A stretch of DNA of 64,000 bases from Saccopteryx bilineata (taxonomy: Eukaryota; Chordata; Mammalia; Chiroptera; Emballonuridae). Shown here piece after piece: positions 35,115 through 45,099 of this stretch. The position numbers and the translations under genes are program-made. Every line of letters begins with the position of its first letter. Within the stretch, counting starts at the first letter, position 1. Under the pieces are notes generated by a model. The model did no database searches and was not told the DNA's origin. It was given only the letters and a program-made list of their open reading frames with translations. The stretch is taken from positions 21,296,875 through 21,360,874 of the forward strand of contig NC_089495.1 of assembly GCF_036850765.1 (NCBI RefSeq). The letters run 5' to 3'.

Positions 35115-36600
35115 ATTTTTTATAATTAAGACTTTTTTTTTTTAGAGCAGTTTAAAGCTCACACCAATTTTAGAGGACGGTACAGAAATTTTCCATATGC
35201 CCAAGGCCCACACACATGCACAGCCTTCCCCCATTATAAACACCCCCATCAGAGTGCTACGTCCATTCGAGTTGGCGAACCTACAGTGACACGTCATAAT
35301 CACCCCAAGTCTTTACACGCTTCACGCTTGGTTTTGTACATTCTATGGGCAACCACTCATCTTTTTACTATGTCCATAGTTTTCCTTTCCCAGAACGTTA
35401 TGTAGTTGGAATCATTGTAGCCTTTTCAGATTGGCTTCTTTCAAGAAGTGTTATGCATTTAAGGTTCCTCCGTGTCTTTTCATGGCTTGATAGCTCATTT
35501 CTTTTTAGCACTGATGAATATGCCATTATCTGGATAGACCAGTTATTTATCCATTCATTGACTAAAGAACATCTTGGTTTACATCCAAGTTTTGGCAAGT
35601 ATGAATAAAGCTTCTATCAACATCCATGTGTAGTTTGTTTTGTGTGTAGATATAAGTTTTCTCCTTTAGGTAAAAATCAAGGGATTCTATTACAGGATTG
35701 TATGATAAGAGTATGCTTAGTGTCATAAGAGTCTGTCAAACTGTCTTCCAATGTCATTGTACCATTTGGCATTCCCACAAGCAATGATGAGAATTCCTGC
35801 TATCCACATCCTCATCAGCATTTAACGTCAGTGTTCCTTATTTTGACCATTGTAACAGGCATCTCACTATTGTTTTAATTTGCTTTTCCCCATAACCTAT
35901 GATGTGGAGCATCTTTTATATGCTGATTTGCCATCTGTACCTCTTCTTTGGTGAAATTCTGTTAAGCCCAGTTTTAAATTCAGTTGTTTGTTTTTATATT
36001 TGTTGTTGAGTTTTAAGAATTCTTTATATGTTTTGGATAATAGTCCAAAAACAGATGTGTCTTTGCAAATATGTTCTCCCAGTCAGTGGCTTGTCTTCTT
36101 GACTTTGTCTTTCAGAGAGAAGAAGTTCTTATTTTAATGAAGTCTGGCTTGTCATTTTTGTCTTTCATGAACTGGGCCATTGGTATTTTATCTGAAAGAT
36201 TATCACCAATAATCCAAGATTATCCAGGTTTCCTCCTAGGTCATCTTCTAGGAGTTTTACAGTTTTATGTTTTACATGTAGATTTGTGATCCATTTTGAG
36301 TTAATATTTGTGACGTGTATAAGATCTATGTCTAGATTCTTTTTTTTTTCATATGTGGATGCCCAGCAGTTTCGGAATCACTTGCTAAAAAGACTACCTT
36401 TGTTTTATCATATTACCTTTGTTTTTTTTTTATCAAAGATCAGTTTGACTGTTTATATGAGTCTATTTCTGGACTCTTTATTCTCTTCCATTGATGTATT
36501 TTTCTATTTCCTGGATTATCGTGTGTTCTGGTGTAGAGGAATTGGGAAGGTAGATATCAAGAAAAAATACCATTTTTCTGTATTTCTGTATATCATGAAC
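35115..36600 (-). mobile_element. Old L1 (L1M type), 3' end and ORF2 part
   Basis: The left end is the reversed poly-A and 3' UTR (TTTTTTAGAGCAGTTTAAAG, then a GGTACAGAAATTTTCCATAT block). The reversed ORF2 part follows: TATTTATCCATTCATTGAC, ATTCCCACAAGCAATGATGA, TCACTATTGTTTTAATTTGC, AATTCTTTATATGTTTTGGA, TAGGAGTTTTACAGTTTTAT. Many stops; 5'-truncated near 36600. Confidence 0.9.
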
Positions 36601-36837
36601 TAACAAGGCAGATACACTGGGCTCCGAGCCTCAGGTGAGGGCAGGGAGGTGACAGGTGAAGGCAAAGCTGCCTCCAGCTAATTCAGCCCCCTAGCAGGCA
36701 GCTGTTCTCAAGGACCATTACTGACTTGTTTCTATCCTTCCCCAGACCTTACACCTCCTGAGGGAAGGACTTACTTCCTCGGGGACTGCTTTGGCTGGTC
36801 CCCACCCCACTTCTAACTTCTGAGGTCTATAAAAGGT

Positions 36838-37223
36838 AAGGTGACTAATCATCCTCCTTTAGGGAGGACAGTCCTTCTTTTGTAAGTTCCATCCTCCCTT
36901 GAAAAGTGTCCTCCTACATGTCCTTTTTGATATTGAAAGACTAATCTCTAAATGTCTGTATTCGATGGATGCAGAGCCGATCCATTGCATGTGATGTGAC
37001 GTATTTGTATCTAAATGAGTACTTTTTTCTTACAATTATTATTAAAAATTAATAAGCATGTAAGCATAATTACAATATAAAATATTACAAATGTTGTTAT
37101 TATGCATTTATCATATGATAGTGTATTATAGTTGCAATGAATAAAATGTTCCTTTTATTTATGATATTATTTTCCTCAATTTATTTTTGTCCTTCTTTTC
37201 ATTGTAAAAAAGTTGGTCACCTT
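36838..37223. mobile_element. Non-autonomous hAT transposon, 386 bp, with target duplication
   Basis: The ends are AAGGTGACTAATC and, on the other strand, AAGGTGACCAACT: an 8-bp perfect TIR core extended to 11 bp with one mismatch. Flanking 8-bp sequences TAAAAGGT (36830-36837) and AAAAAGGT (37224-37231) differ by one base, as for a hAT target duplication. The interior is AT-rich and noncoding. Confidence 0.75.
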
Positions 37224-37234
37224 AAAAAGGTCAA

Positions 37235-37850
37235 AGAGATTATAGAAGTCCTATTGTTTTTTTGGGTTTTTTTGCCCTTCCTGGGGAAGAAGAAGACCAC
37301 GTGTCTTTGCTCTGGGTGACTGAAAGGAAGAGTGACATTCAGGGCGTGAGAACTGGACTCTGGGCTGGGTCTGGCCGAGACCGCTGGGCTGGGAGGAGGG
37401 GAAAGGGGGCCTTGAGGTTTTGGTGTCCAGCCCAGCTGAGTAGTTTAGAAAAACTGGCAAAGTTCTGGGATGAAAACCTTAACCAGGCATAAAATGCAGA
37501 TATTTGATTAACTGTATCTTGCATTATATCCCCCAGGAATTGAATCCTGATTGTAGATGGGCACGTTAATTGCAAACCGTGCCATCTGGCACACTTGATA
37601 ACAACTGGGTAGGTAGTACTTCATGCTAAAGGTGAAGTGTAAGCTCGCTGGTGACCCTCCCAGGAGGCAGTGAGCCCCACTCTCCCCGGACTTTGTTCTA
37701 TATGGATAGAGTAACGAGGCAGCGTTATCAGAGGCTCTTGATCTGGTGTAGGTTTCATTCTAACCTAGGGCGCGTTTGGGGTTGCTAATGTCAGGCAGCG
37801 ATACTGGCTACTTCAAGGTGCTGCTGCCATTGCTACTGTAATTCCTATGG
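37235..37850. other. No recognised feature
   Basis: Mixed DNA. The open frames near 37251-37575 overlap on both strands and show no domain. Confidence 0.4.
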
Positions 37851-37854
37851 GTAA

Positions 37855-38025
37855 TGATATTAACAGCAAGGGACAAGATTTACTGAGTACTTATTACATG
37901 CTACTTCTTTTATGAGAAAGATAACCTTAACCCTACTGTCCATATGAAGACATAGAAATGAAGCAGTTACACAGCAAGTATGTGAACCAAAATTTCAATC
38001 CAAATGACTTGAAATCACCACCCTG
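37855..38025 (-). repeat. MIR-like fragment, degraded
   Basis: The blocks TTTACTGAGTACTTATTACA, CCATATGAAGACATAGAAAT, GCAGTTACACAGCAAGTATG and CAATCCAAATGACTTG follow reversed MIR order at low identity. Confidence 0.45.
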
Positions 38026-38337
38026 GTCCTCCCTTTCTCAGGGATCAACATGCTGTTTGGGGAACCAGTCCCCTCCCTCTTTTAAGGGCAAGCTGACATC
38101 TTAGCTACAACTGGGACCAACAAGGGAGAAGCAGCAAGAGTGAGTTTTTAGGATTCTGTGGTTCATTCACAGATTCTCAGGGCACCTGTCTATAAGCTTT
38201 ATCTATTGACTCCCAAAAGAAGCCAGTTTCTTATACTGGACTGAAATGGTTGGAATACACAGGAAGAACACACAAAAGAGGATTGTGGTCTCTACTGCTA
38301 GTGGGAGACATTCACAGGCATCTTTCTCTTCCCTTAG

Positions 38338-38449
38338 GCTACGTTCCTCCAGGCCTACGATTATCACTGACATGTATGTCAGTCCTGATCAAAGCAGCAG
38401 ACTTGGAGTATTTACCACAGAAGCCTTGAGGCATTTAATCAATGAACAG
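38338..38449 (+). CDS. Candidate internal coding exon (112 nt), partial gene
   Basis: A strong acceptor (TCTTTCTCTTCCCTTAG) ends at 38337 and a donor, CAG followed by GTTTGT, starts at 38450. Only one of three frames is open across all 112 nt. The first base completes a codon, then 37 codons follow, ending in phase 0. The product contains PTIITDMY, then VSPDQSSRLG and EALRHLINEQ. I recognise no family. The segment is not in any repeat I can identify. The donor is weak at positions +3 and +4. No partner exon was found, so a chance or pseudo-exon remains possible. Confidence 0.3.
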
Positions 38450-38459
38450 GTTTGTAAAA

Positions 38460-39555
38460 TGGGTGTCTGTTAAGTGGGCAATCAGGCATTTTCTTAGAAT
38501 TCAAAGGCTTGGCAAAACTCCAAGGGCTAAGGACCAATTAAAACATCTCTGTGGGACACCCTGTTTTCCAGGATTAGGTTTGTTCAAAAGCAGGACAGCC
38601 TGTTTTCTGTGAGTATGCCGTTTTCAGAGCCTGCACAGGAACCCAGAGCCAGTACCCAGAAAAGAGTTGACTTCGGAAAAAGAACAACACACCCAGAGAA
38701 AACTGGGATCAGATACAGAAATACTGTCTTACTCTGCAATTAGGATAGAAAGAGTGGAAACATGGACAGAAGTGGCAAAGAGGACAGTAAGATCAGGTCA
38801 AAGTCTTGAGGAAGACAGAATTTAAGAGGTGTGAGTACATGTGTATGTGTGTGCGTGTGCGTGTGGAGAGAGAGGGAGGGAGAGAGAGGGAGCGCATGAG
38901 AGCAAGAGAATTCACTACGTGCTGAGCACAATACAAGGTACCGGGATTGAGAGAGTTCTAAATGTCCAGAGTGATGCCCAGGTTGCTGATATGGCCAATG
39001 GGTTGGATTAAGATGACATTCATTGAGGTGGGTCAGTCTTGGGAAGCAGTTTCTGGAGGTAGATCTAGTTAAAAAGAATGTAGGGTAATATTTCAGCTGC
39101 CAAGAGTAAAGGATGTATTTTTTAAAAGATAAACTCTCTAAGATTGGACAGCTACTAACCTATGCGACCAGCCAGCACAGGAGGCAGAGAGAGAGGGTCA
39201 GGAGGTAGGGAAGGGACCTGGCATCAAATCTGAGCCTTGACAATTCCTTGTGCTGAGACTGAACAAAGGCGGTTTCTAAACCATCACACCGGAAGCTCTC
39301 AGACTATGGCTATCAGGGTGGACTGCAGAGGGTAGGTTAAACATTACTCCAGCTTCGTAGATGAGACACCCGAGACGTGAGAAGTCAAATGAACATGGAA
39401 GTTGACGGTGGGAAGAGTCTGCGGCTGGAATGTTTGCTTCTCGTCTCAGAGACATCCTTCCAGACAACTTCGCCCAAGCAATTGTAAAAATTAGGCAAAA
39501 AGGAAGGCTATCATGGTCATGTATACTTGTATTCCTGAGAGATGCTACAAAGTAG
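38460..39555. other. Unassigned; simple repeat at 38830-38905
   Basis: A GTGTG/GCGTG run passes into a GAGAGAGGGAGG run at 38830-38905. Otherwise no confident feature. Confidence 0.5.
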
Positions 39556-39561
39556 TAAATA

Positions 39562-39891
39562 CAAGGGTGAGGAAAAATAGGTTTAGAGTTGTTCATATGG
39601 AAAATAATATACCATATGTTTTGCTCCATAAGATGCACCTGACTATAAGATACACCTAGAGTTTTAAGGAGGAAAATAGGAAAAATAATATTCTGAACCA
39701 AATGGTGTGTTGAAATATTTAATAAAATACCGTATTTTTCACTCCATAAGACACATGGGCATTTTCCCCTGCACTTTTGGGGTAAAAAAAGTTCGTCATA
39801 TGAAGCAAAAAATACGGTAATAATAAATAATAACACAAGAATAAACTGTTTTGCATACTCACAACTATAATCATACTCTTGCCCACCCTTG
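39562..39891. mobile_element. Mariner-like MITE hosting a nested element
   Basis: The left end CAAGGGTGAGGAAAAATAGG and the right end on the other strand, CAAGGGTGGGCAAGAGTATG, continue as inverted repeats through AGTTGT for about 33 bp. TA dinucleotides flank both ends (39560-39561 and 39892-39893). The interior is split by a second TIR element at 39609-39819. The 254-residue minus frame across it is noncoding read-through. Confidence 0.75.
39609..39819. mobile_element. Nested TIR element with an internal third TIR copy
   Basis: The left end TACCATATGTTTTGCTCCAT matches the reverse complement of the right end, TACCGTATTTTTTGCTTCAT. A further direct copy, TACCGTATTTTTCACTCCAT, lies inside at 39728. 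Either the family has this compound structure or one MITE jumped into another. Confidence 0.7.
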
Positions 39892-39899
39892 TATATGAG

Positions 39900-40905
39900 A
39901 TAGACTAAAAATTTTCCACCATAGTGGAACTTTAAAAACCTCATAGAATTCTTGACTATAGTCCTTACTGTTGAATAACAGGCATCCTCTGGCCTTTTCT
40001 CTACCTCCCTCTTCCACAACTTCTCATTCTTCTCCATCACTCCTTCTATTTTTATGCTTGTGCCCTCTGCATTTTGCAGATCAAACGTTCATTTACTTTC
40101 ATGGTGGAAAACAGACACATTAAAATACTCCCGGGGCAGCTATTCACTCCCATTCGATCAGATGTAAAATGTCTGGAATCCAGATTAGCATTTCTGCTAT
40201 GGAAACAAATTTCCAAGAAACCCTGACCCAGAGTTTAAAAGTTAATGCCTCTGAGCATTCCTCCAGACTGTGAAAATGGAAATATTCTGTTCCCTGGGGA
40301 CCAGGGATCCAGAGCATCCTCACAAAGTCATCAGGCTTTCTGTAAGACACACTCACAGTCAGGCACATGATCTCATCGCAGTGGGATCTTGGTAGATTTT
40401 TCTGAATGGAGGTCGAAGAATAAGATTATTATTTGCCTCAGCCTTTCTTGGAAACCTTGTGCTTTGGTCTCTATGGATGAATAGCAGCAAAGATACAGCA
40501 CAAGTTCTAATTCATCAGCACTAAAATACAATTTTGAAACAAAATACAGGTAAATGTTAACTCTCACCCTGGGTGACTTTCTGGAGAGGGTCCCATTTGG
40601 AGTGGCACTAGACTTCATTCCAGCAGGGATGGGATGTGCCGTGACTGGCAGGTCAAGCCTAGTGTGGGACCTGCGGACAAAGTGGCTGAAGGCCGGAGTG
40701 ACCAGATCAAGGATCATGTCCAGGAGATGAGCCGTGGCAGGTTGGAGACCAGGTCAAGTTGGGATGAAGACTCAACAGTAAATCCTCCCAATCTGGAGGC
40801 AAGTTGAGGCTGGTGAGACCAGGTGGGAACAAGATACCACAATGATCTCAGAGAACATCAGTGTGTGCTCTGGGGAGCAGGTAATCCATGACCTTTTTAG
40901 TTTTT
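39900..40905. other. No recognised feature
   Basis: Mixed DNA; frames on the minus strand (40144-40717) have no recognised domain. Confidence 0.4.
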
Positions 40906-40914
40906 GTTTTTTGA

Positions 40915-41885
40915 GTACCTTTGTTTCACTCATAGTGGGTGAGATCAATGTTACATTAAAGCCTGTTACATGACCATTTCTTTGTCATCTTCCCTTAAGA
41001 TTTTTTGAAATCTCTTTTTGGAAGTCCCTCTCGTACTTTGAATGAATTTTGTAATGCTTTGGTCATTTGGAAATATTGGTTTATTGACTTATCCCAGTGG
41101 TAGCATTCTTAATGGTAGCACATTTTATTACCTATTACTTAAAACTCACAATTACTTGTACCACCTCTGATCTCTTCAGAAAAGTTATTAAGTGTTGAGA
41201 TGTTGTTGAGTTCAAGATGACAGATACAAGTTTTCCAAAATTTAACTTTTCATTTGAGAGGTCAAATGTCATCATGGCCACAAACACTGTGAAGTTTTTC
41301 TGAGGGACAGGCTCACTTCTTTCACTGTTGAGAACACGTCTGCCAAATACCCAAGTTTGAGTGACAGTTTGCTTGTCTGTCATTTTCTCATGCAAAAAAA
41401 AAAAATGGCGTTCCACGAAAAAACAGCCAGTTACCTCACAGCTCAATCAGGGGCTATTCAACAGCCATCATCATTCGGAGAGTAACAGCGTGCTTAATGT
41501 ACTTCCCTTCACATCCACACAGAACACTGAGGATATGATATATGTGCCACAGACTCAAGGTCTTTTAAGGTAATGATTTTTATAGCTTAATCTTAAGTGA
41601 AAACGGCATTTTATTTTATGTTACTTTACTGTCTCTTACTTTCACTGTGAATGTACGGCTTTAGAGAAAACACCGACTAGTATAGTCTGTTACACTGTTT
41701 AGTTCATATTACAAGTGCCAGGAGTTTTGTCCACCACTGTTTTGTCTTAGCAGTGCAAATGTAATACAATCAAAAGGCAAAGAAGACCTTAGTATTACTA
41801 TTAAAATAGCTGTTGTGAACCCACTGAAAGGGTCTTGGGAGCCCCTAGGGGCCTACAGGCAGTACTTTGAGGACCCCTGTCTGGG
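40915..41885 (-). pseudogene. Fossil hAT (Charlie-type) transposon with transposase remnant
   Basis: Read on the minus strand, the 5' end near 41880 has GGGGTCCTCAAAGTACTGCC and CTTGGGAGCC/GACCC motifs typical of a Charlie-group element. The remains of an hATC-family transposase gene follow: TGTGTGGATGTGAAGGGAAG, GGTATTTGGCAGACGTG, AGCCTGTCCCTCAG, then CCAATATTTCCAAATGACCA. Frameshifts and stops break the frame throughout, and the C-terminal hATC dimerisation part and 3' TIR are missing. In the intact family this gene encodes a BED-type DNA-binding transposase related to the ZBED host genes. Confidence 0.8.
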
Positions 41886-41934
41886 GAGAGCTGGGAGCTC
41901 TCCGAGTATGTTGAGGTCACTTCCTCCCCCTCAG

Positions 41935-42120
41935 TGCTGTCCTCATGAAACATATATCTCAGCTGGAAGACAAAATGAATGAGGAAATCGCACAGTGTAT
42001 CAGAAGGTGATGAGTGAGGAGAATAATAAAACAGGAAAAGGCAGTGGGGTTGAGAAGCATTGTGATGTTTTAAATGGAGTGATTCCGAAAGCCTACCTCA
42101 GATCCCAATTCAGCCTCAAC
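41935..42120 (-). mobile_element. L2-like fragment
   Basis: Blocks such as TCAGCTGGAAGACAAAATGA, GTGTATCAGAAGGTGATGAG and AATAATAAAACAGG follow the reversed L2 3' part at low identity. Confidence 0.4.
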
Positions 42121-42144
42121 CACTTAACGAGGCAACTGTGGTTC

Positions 42145-42290
42145 CCATTTTAGAGAAGGGGAAGTTGAAGCGCCGCTGCATTAAATGACTTGCTGATTTT
42201 CTCATAGCTGGTGACTATGAGGTCAAGGATTCAAACTCCAAAGCCTGGCTCCCTCCACAGACGCAGGGTTCTTGCCGGTCTGCCTCAGGC
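42145..42290 (-). repeat. MIR SINE fragment
   Basis: CCCATTTTAGAGAAGGGGAA, ATTAAATGACTTGCTG, CATAGCTGGTGACTATGAGG and GGATTCAAACTCCAAAGCCT match reversed MIR order. Confidence 0.7.
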
Positions 42291-42499
42291 CTCAGACAAC
42301 ACAGTGACATTTCTCACTCAGTGCCCAGCTTGAGAGCTCCAAACCTATTTAGGGAAGTGAGATGACAATTTTCCGAATAAAAAAAGAAGAGTGAAGATAA
42401 AGGCACAATAACCTCAGGAGGCATCAAAATGAGTGCTTCAAGGAAAATTTAAATTTTTCGACTTATGCCGTTGAATGGGTTGCTTTTTAGACCCTGGAT

Positions 42500-42620
42500 T
42501 TCTTCCATTGATTTATTCTGTAAGTGCTTACTAAGCTTTTTCTCCATGCCGTGCACTGGGGTAGCCGCTGGGCAGAGAGCTCCTGTGCTGAAGCAGCTCA
42601 CAGTGTGAGAGGGAAGGAGG
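42500..42620 (-). mobile_element. L2 or MIR 3'-end fragment
   Basis: TTGATTTATTCTGTAAGTGC, CATGCCGTGCACTGGGG and GCAGCTCACAGTGTGAGAGG resemble the reverse of an L2 3' end. Confidence 0.5.
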
Positions 42621-42714
42621 AAAGGAAGAGAGAACCTTCTAAGGGGAAGGGGAACCTCTCACCTTCGCCAGTAGCATCAGAGGGGGAGTTCAATTTGGCT
42701 AAGCATTATACAGC

Positions 42715-42715
<1 letters not shown>

Positions 42716-42747
<32 letters not shown>
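42716..42747. repeat. (CA)n microsatellite
   Basis: About 16 CA dinucleotides. Confidence 0.97.
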
Positions 42748-42750
<3 letters not shown>

Positions 42751-42759
42751 TACCCACAG

Positions 42760-43735
42760 GGCTGATTCATATGCCTGGGATCTAGAACTTCCTGTACCTA
42801 TAACGGATGAAAATGTAAAAGGACAGAAGTGGCCCCACCCCTGCATGACCCACATTCGCCAACTCCATGGGACTGTGACGACAGGAATCTTGTAAAATGA
42901 AGAAGCTGGAAACAAGAACCCTATTGAATTCTAGCAGCCGTAGAAGGAAGATCGTGTTTGTATTATACAGATGAGGGAAGTGAGGCTTAGGGAGCCGATT
43001 CGCTCTCCTTGGTTCCTTTGCTTCAGGTCTAAGCAACCACACAAACGTCACCAACTCCTGTATGGAGAAGTGCCTGGTGTCAGTCCTGCCACGGGACCGC
43101 CCCGGGCCCTGCACCTCACACACTCTGCTGTTCACTTGCTGACTTCCTTGTGTTTCAACATCACCCCCCACCCCCACTCTTTGTGGCTGTGTCTGGCATT
43201 CCCCAAACGCTTGCTCACTTCTTCCAAGCTAGGACAGATTTGGTTCCTCTGGTTGAACTGTCCCCTCAACCTTCGTTTCATTTTTATTCTGATTCAGCTT
43301 GGTTTCTTTCGAACCTTCGGCTTTTATTGGTTCAATCTGCTTCTGGTCACCCGGGATGAATGGTCCTCATCCAGCCACAACCCTTGAGCCCTGCAGCCCC
43401 TTAGTTATCTTCCTTGTCTGGGGCCCTGATTCTCTGTCACTCTCAGGGTCCTCCAAGTTCAGGGTCACTCTGAGAGTGAGGCCTCCTTAAATTTTACACC
43501 CTTCACCTCTGTCTTACGTCATCCTAGTCCCAGCCTTGTGAAAATGGGATGCTTATCACCAAGCGTTTCCAGGGCTCTTTTCTGCTTGTTTGAGAACTAT
43601 ATTCCTCTGCAGTTACTCATCCAGTCGAGAACTCAAAGATATAGAATTATCAGAAAGCGTTGACAATCAGCACAACTCTCTCTGAATCATAACCAACTTT
43701 CCAGGGACTCAGGGCTCCTTCTCAGGCTTTTTCTC
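42760..43735. other. Unassigned, partly pyrimidine-rich
   Basis: 43140-43260 weakly resembles plus-strand L2. The 131- and 138-residue overlapping frames have no domains or splice support. Confidence 0.35.
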
Positions 43736-43740
43736 CTCGT

Positions 43741-43931
43741 CTGCTTTCCTTCACCAATAACCAGCTTTCCAATGAGTTTCACTCCTTGCCTGCTTTCCTT
43801 CACCAATAACCAGCTTTCCAACGAGTTTCACTCCTCGCCTGCTTTCCTTCACCAATAACCAGCTTTCCAACGAGTTTCACTCCTCGCCTGCTTTCCTTCA
43901 CCAATAACCAGCTTTCCAACGAGTTTCAATG
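43741..43931. repeat. Tandem repeat, 49-bp unit x about 4
   Basis: Units start at 43741, 43790, 43839 and 43888, each CTGCTTTCCTTCACCAATAA then CCAGCTTTCCAACGAGTTTC. The last three are almost identical; the first has AATGAG and CTTG variants. Each unit holds one CCAAT core. The last unit breaks off after GAGTTTCA. Confidence 0.97.
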
Positions 43932-44111
43932 AGTCAAGAAAGCATATCACTGATCCGATCATTAAATTATTCAAACATTTATCAGCACTTCCCATGTCCA
44001 GGGTTTTTGACTACTTCTGTTTTTCTATGGTCAACCAATAATTGAACAAACAGGATTCAGAGTGTGATTACAAAACCAGCTTAATTATGTTTTTCCTTAT
44101 TTCTTCTTCTT

Positions 44112-44276
44112 TTTTAAAAACTTTGCCATTTATTTGAGAGAGAGAGAAGCGTCAACTCATTTCATTCAGTTGTGCACTCATTGATTGCTTATCAAACATT
44201 CTCTGACCTGGGATTGAACCTGCAACCTCTGACATGCCGAGTTGAAAATTTATCCATTAAGCCACCCAGCCAGGGC
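44112..44276 (-). mobile_element. VES-type SINE
   Basis: Reverse orientation: ATTTGAGAGAGAGAGAAGCG, CATTGATTGCTT, the B-box region GGGATTGAACCTGCAACC and terminal GCCACCCAGCCAGGGC match the bat VES tRNA-derived SINE. It is clearly more diverged than the SINE-A, B and C copies. Confidence 0.85.
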
Positions 44277-44831
44277 TTTCCTTACTTCTTAACATAGATT
44301 ATATTTACAGTTGGGTCCCTCTCTTGATCCTGGATGTGCACTTGGTCAGTTCCATGATTTCTCTGATTATTCTTAAGTTCAAAAAAAAATTTTATAATCA
44401 ATTTAAATAATATTCAGAGTGCCTAGTCCAATATATTATCTGCTGCTTCAATCATTATTTCAAAGAAAAAAAAACTTTTCTTCTCCCCCTGATTGGCTAG
44501 CTGCCATCTATGACTCCTCTGCGGTGGGGCGAGAGGAGGGAGGTGGAGAGGGGAGAGATACTGCCCGTTTCACTGTCCTGAGTGTGGAGCTTCACGCACA
44601 CTGGCCCTTCCTTCACTTGGCGGTCCTTTCTTCCGCCACGCCCCTCATCTGGGCGGGGCCTCTCCTCCGGGAGGGCTGCGCCTGCCTGGGGGGGAGGGGG
44701 CTTGCTCAGGAGTTCCCTTCTGCTGCAATCTTCTTCACCCTGAGCTGTTGACCTCATAACTTATTATCCATTCTCCCATTGGTGGATGGCTGGGTTTTTT
44801 TTTTTTTTTTCAAGGTTCGAATATTCTTAAC

Positions 44832-45091
44832 CAGCAATTTTCAAACTTTTTCATCTCATGGCACTCACAAACTACTGTTAAAATTCTGCGGCACACACAC
44901 AGGTTTTTTGTGTTTTTTTTTTGGTCAATCTGACAAAATAAAGAAAAAGAAAAGCTGGACTCTTATTTTTGTATTGGCTGTTGTCATTTTTTCACTTGAC
45001 AATTTAAGGGAAAGAGGTCAGTGCCCCTGACTAAATAATCAGATATTGCATGTTTTAAAATTTCTTGCAGCACAGAAGTTGAAAATTGCTG
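44832..45091. mobile_element. Non-autonomous hAT transposon, 260 bp
   Basis: The ends are CAGCAATTTTCAAACTTTT and, on the other strand, CAGCAATTTTCAACTTCTG: a 13-bp perfect TIR starting CAG. Flanking octamers TTCTTAAC (44824-44831) and TTCTGAAG (45092-45099) agree at six positions. No coding capacity. Confidence 0.8.
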
Positions 45092-45099
45092 TTCTGAAG

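Noticed and set aside
39276..40040. 254-residue minus-strand open frame
   Set aside because: It reads through nested MITEs; composition and residues follow the transposon sequence, not a gene.
42782..43387. Overlapping 131- and 138-residue frames
   Set aside because: Both strands open over the same pyrimidine-rich DNA; no recognisable protein.
43741..43931. CRISPR-like regular repeats
   Set aside because: The 49-bp units are contiguous with no unique spacers; this is a tandem repeat in a mammalian genome.
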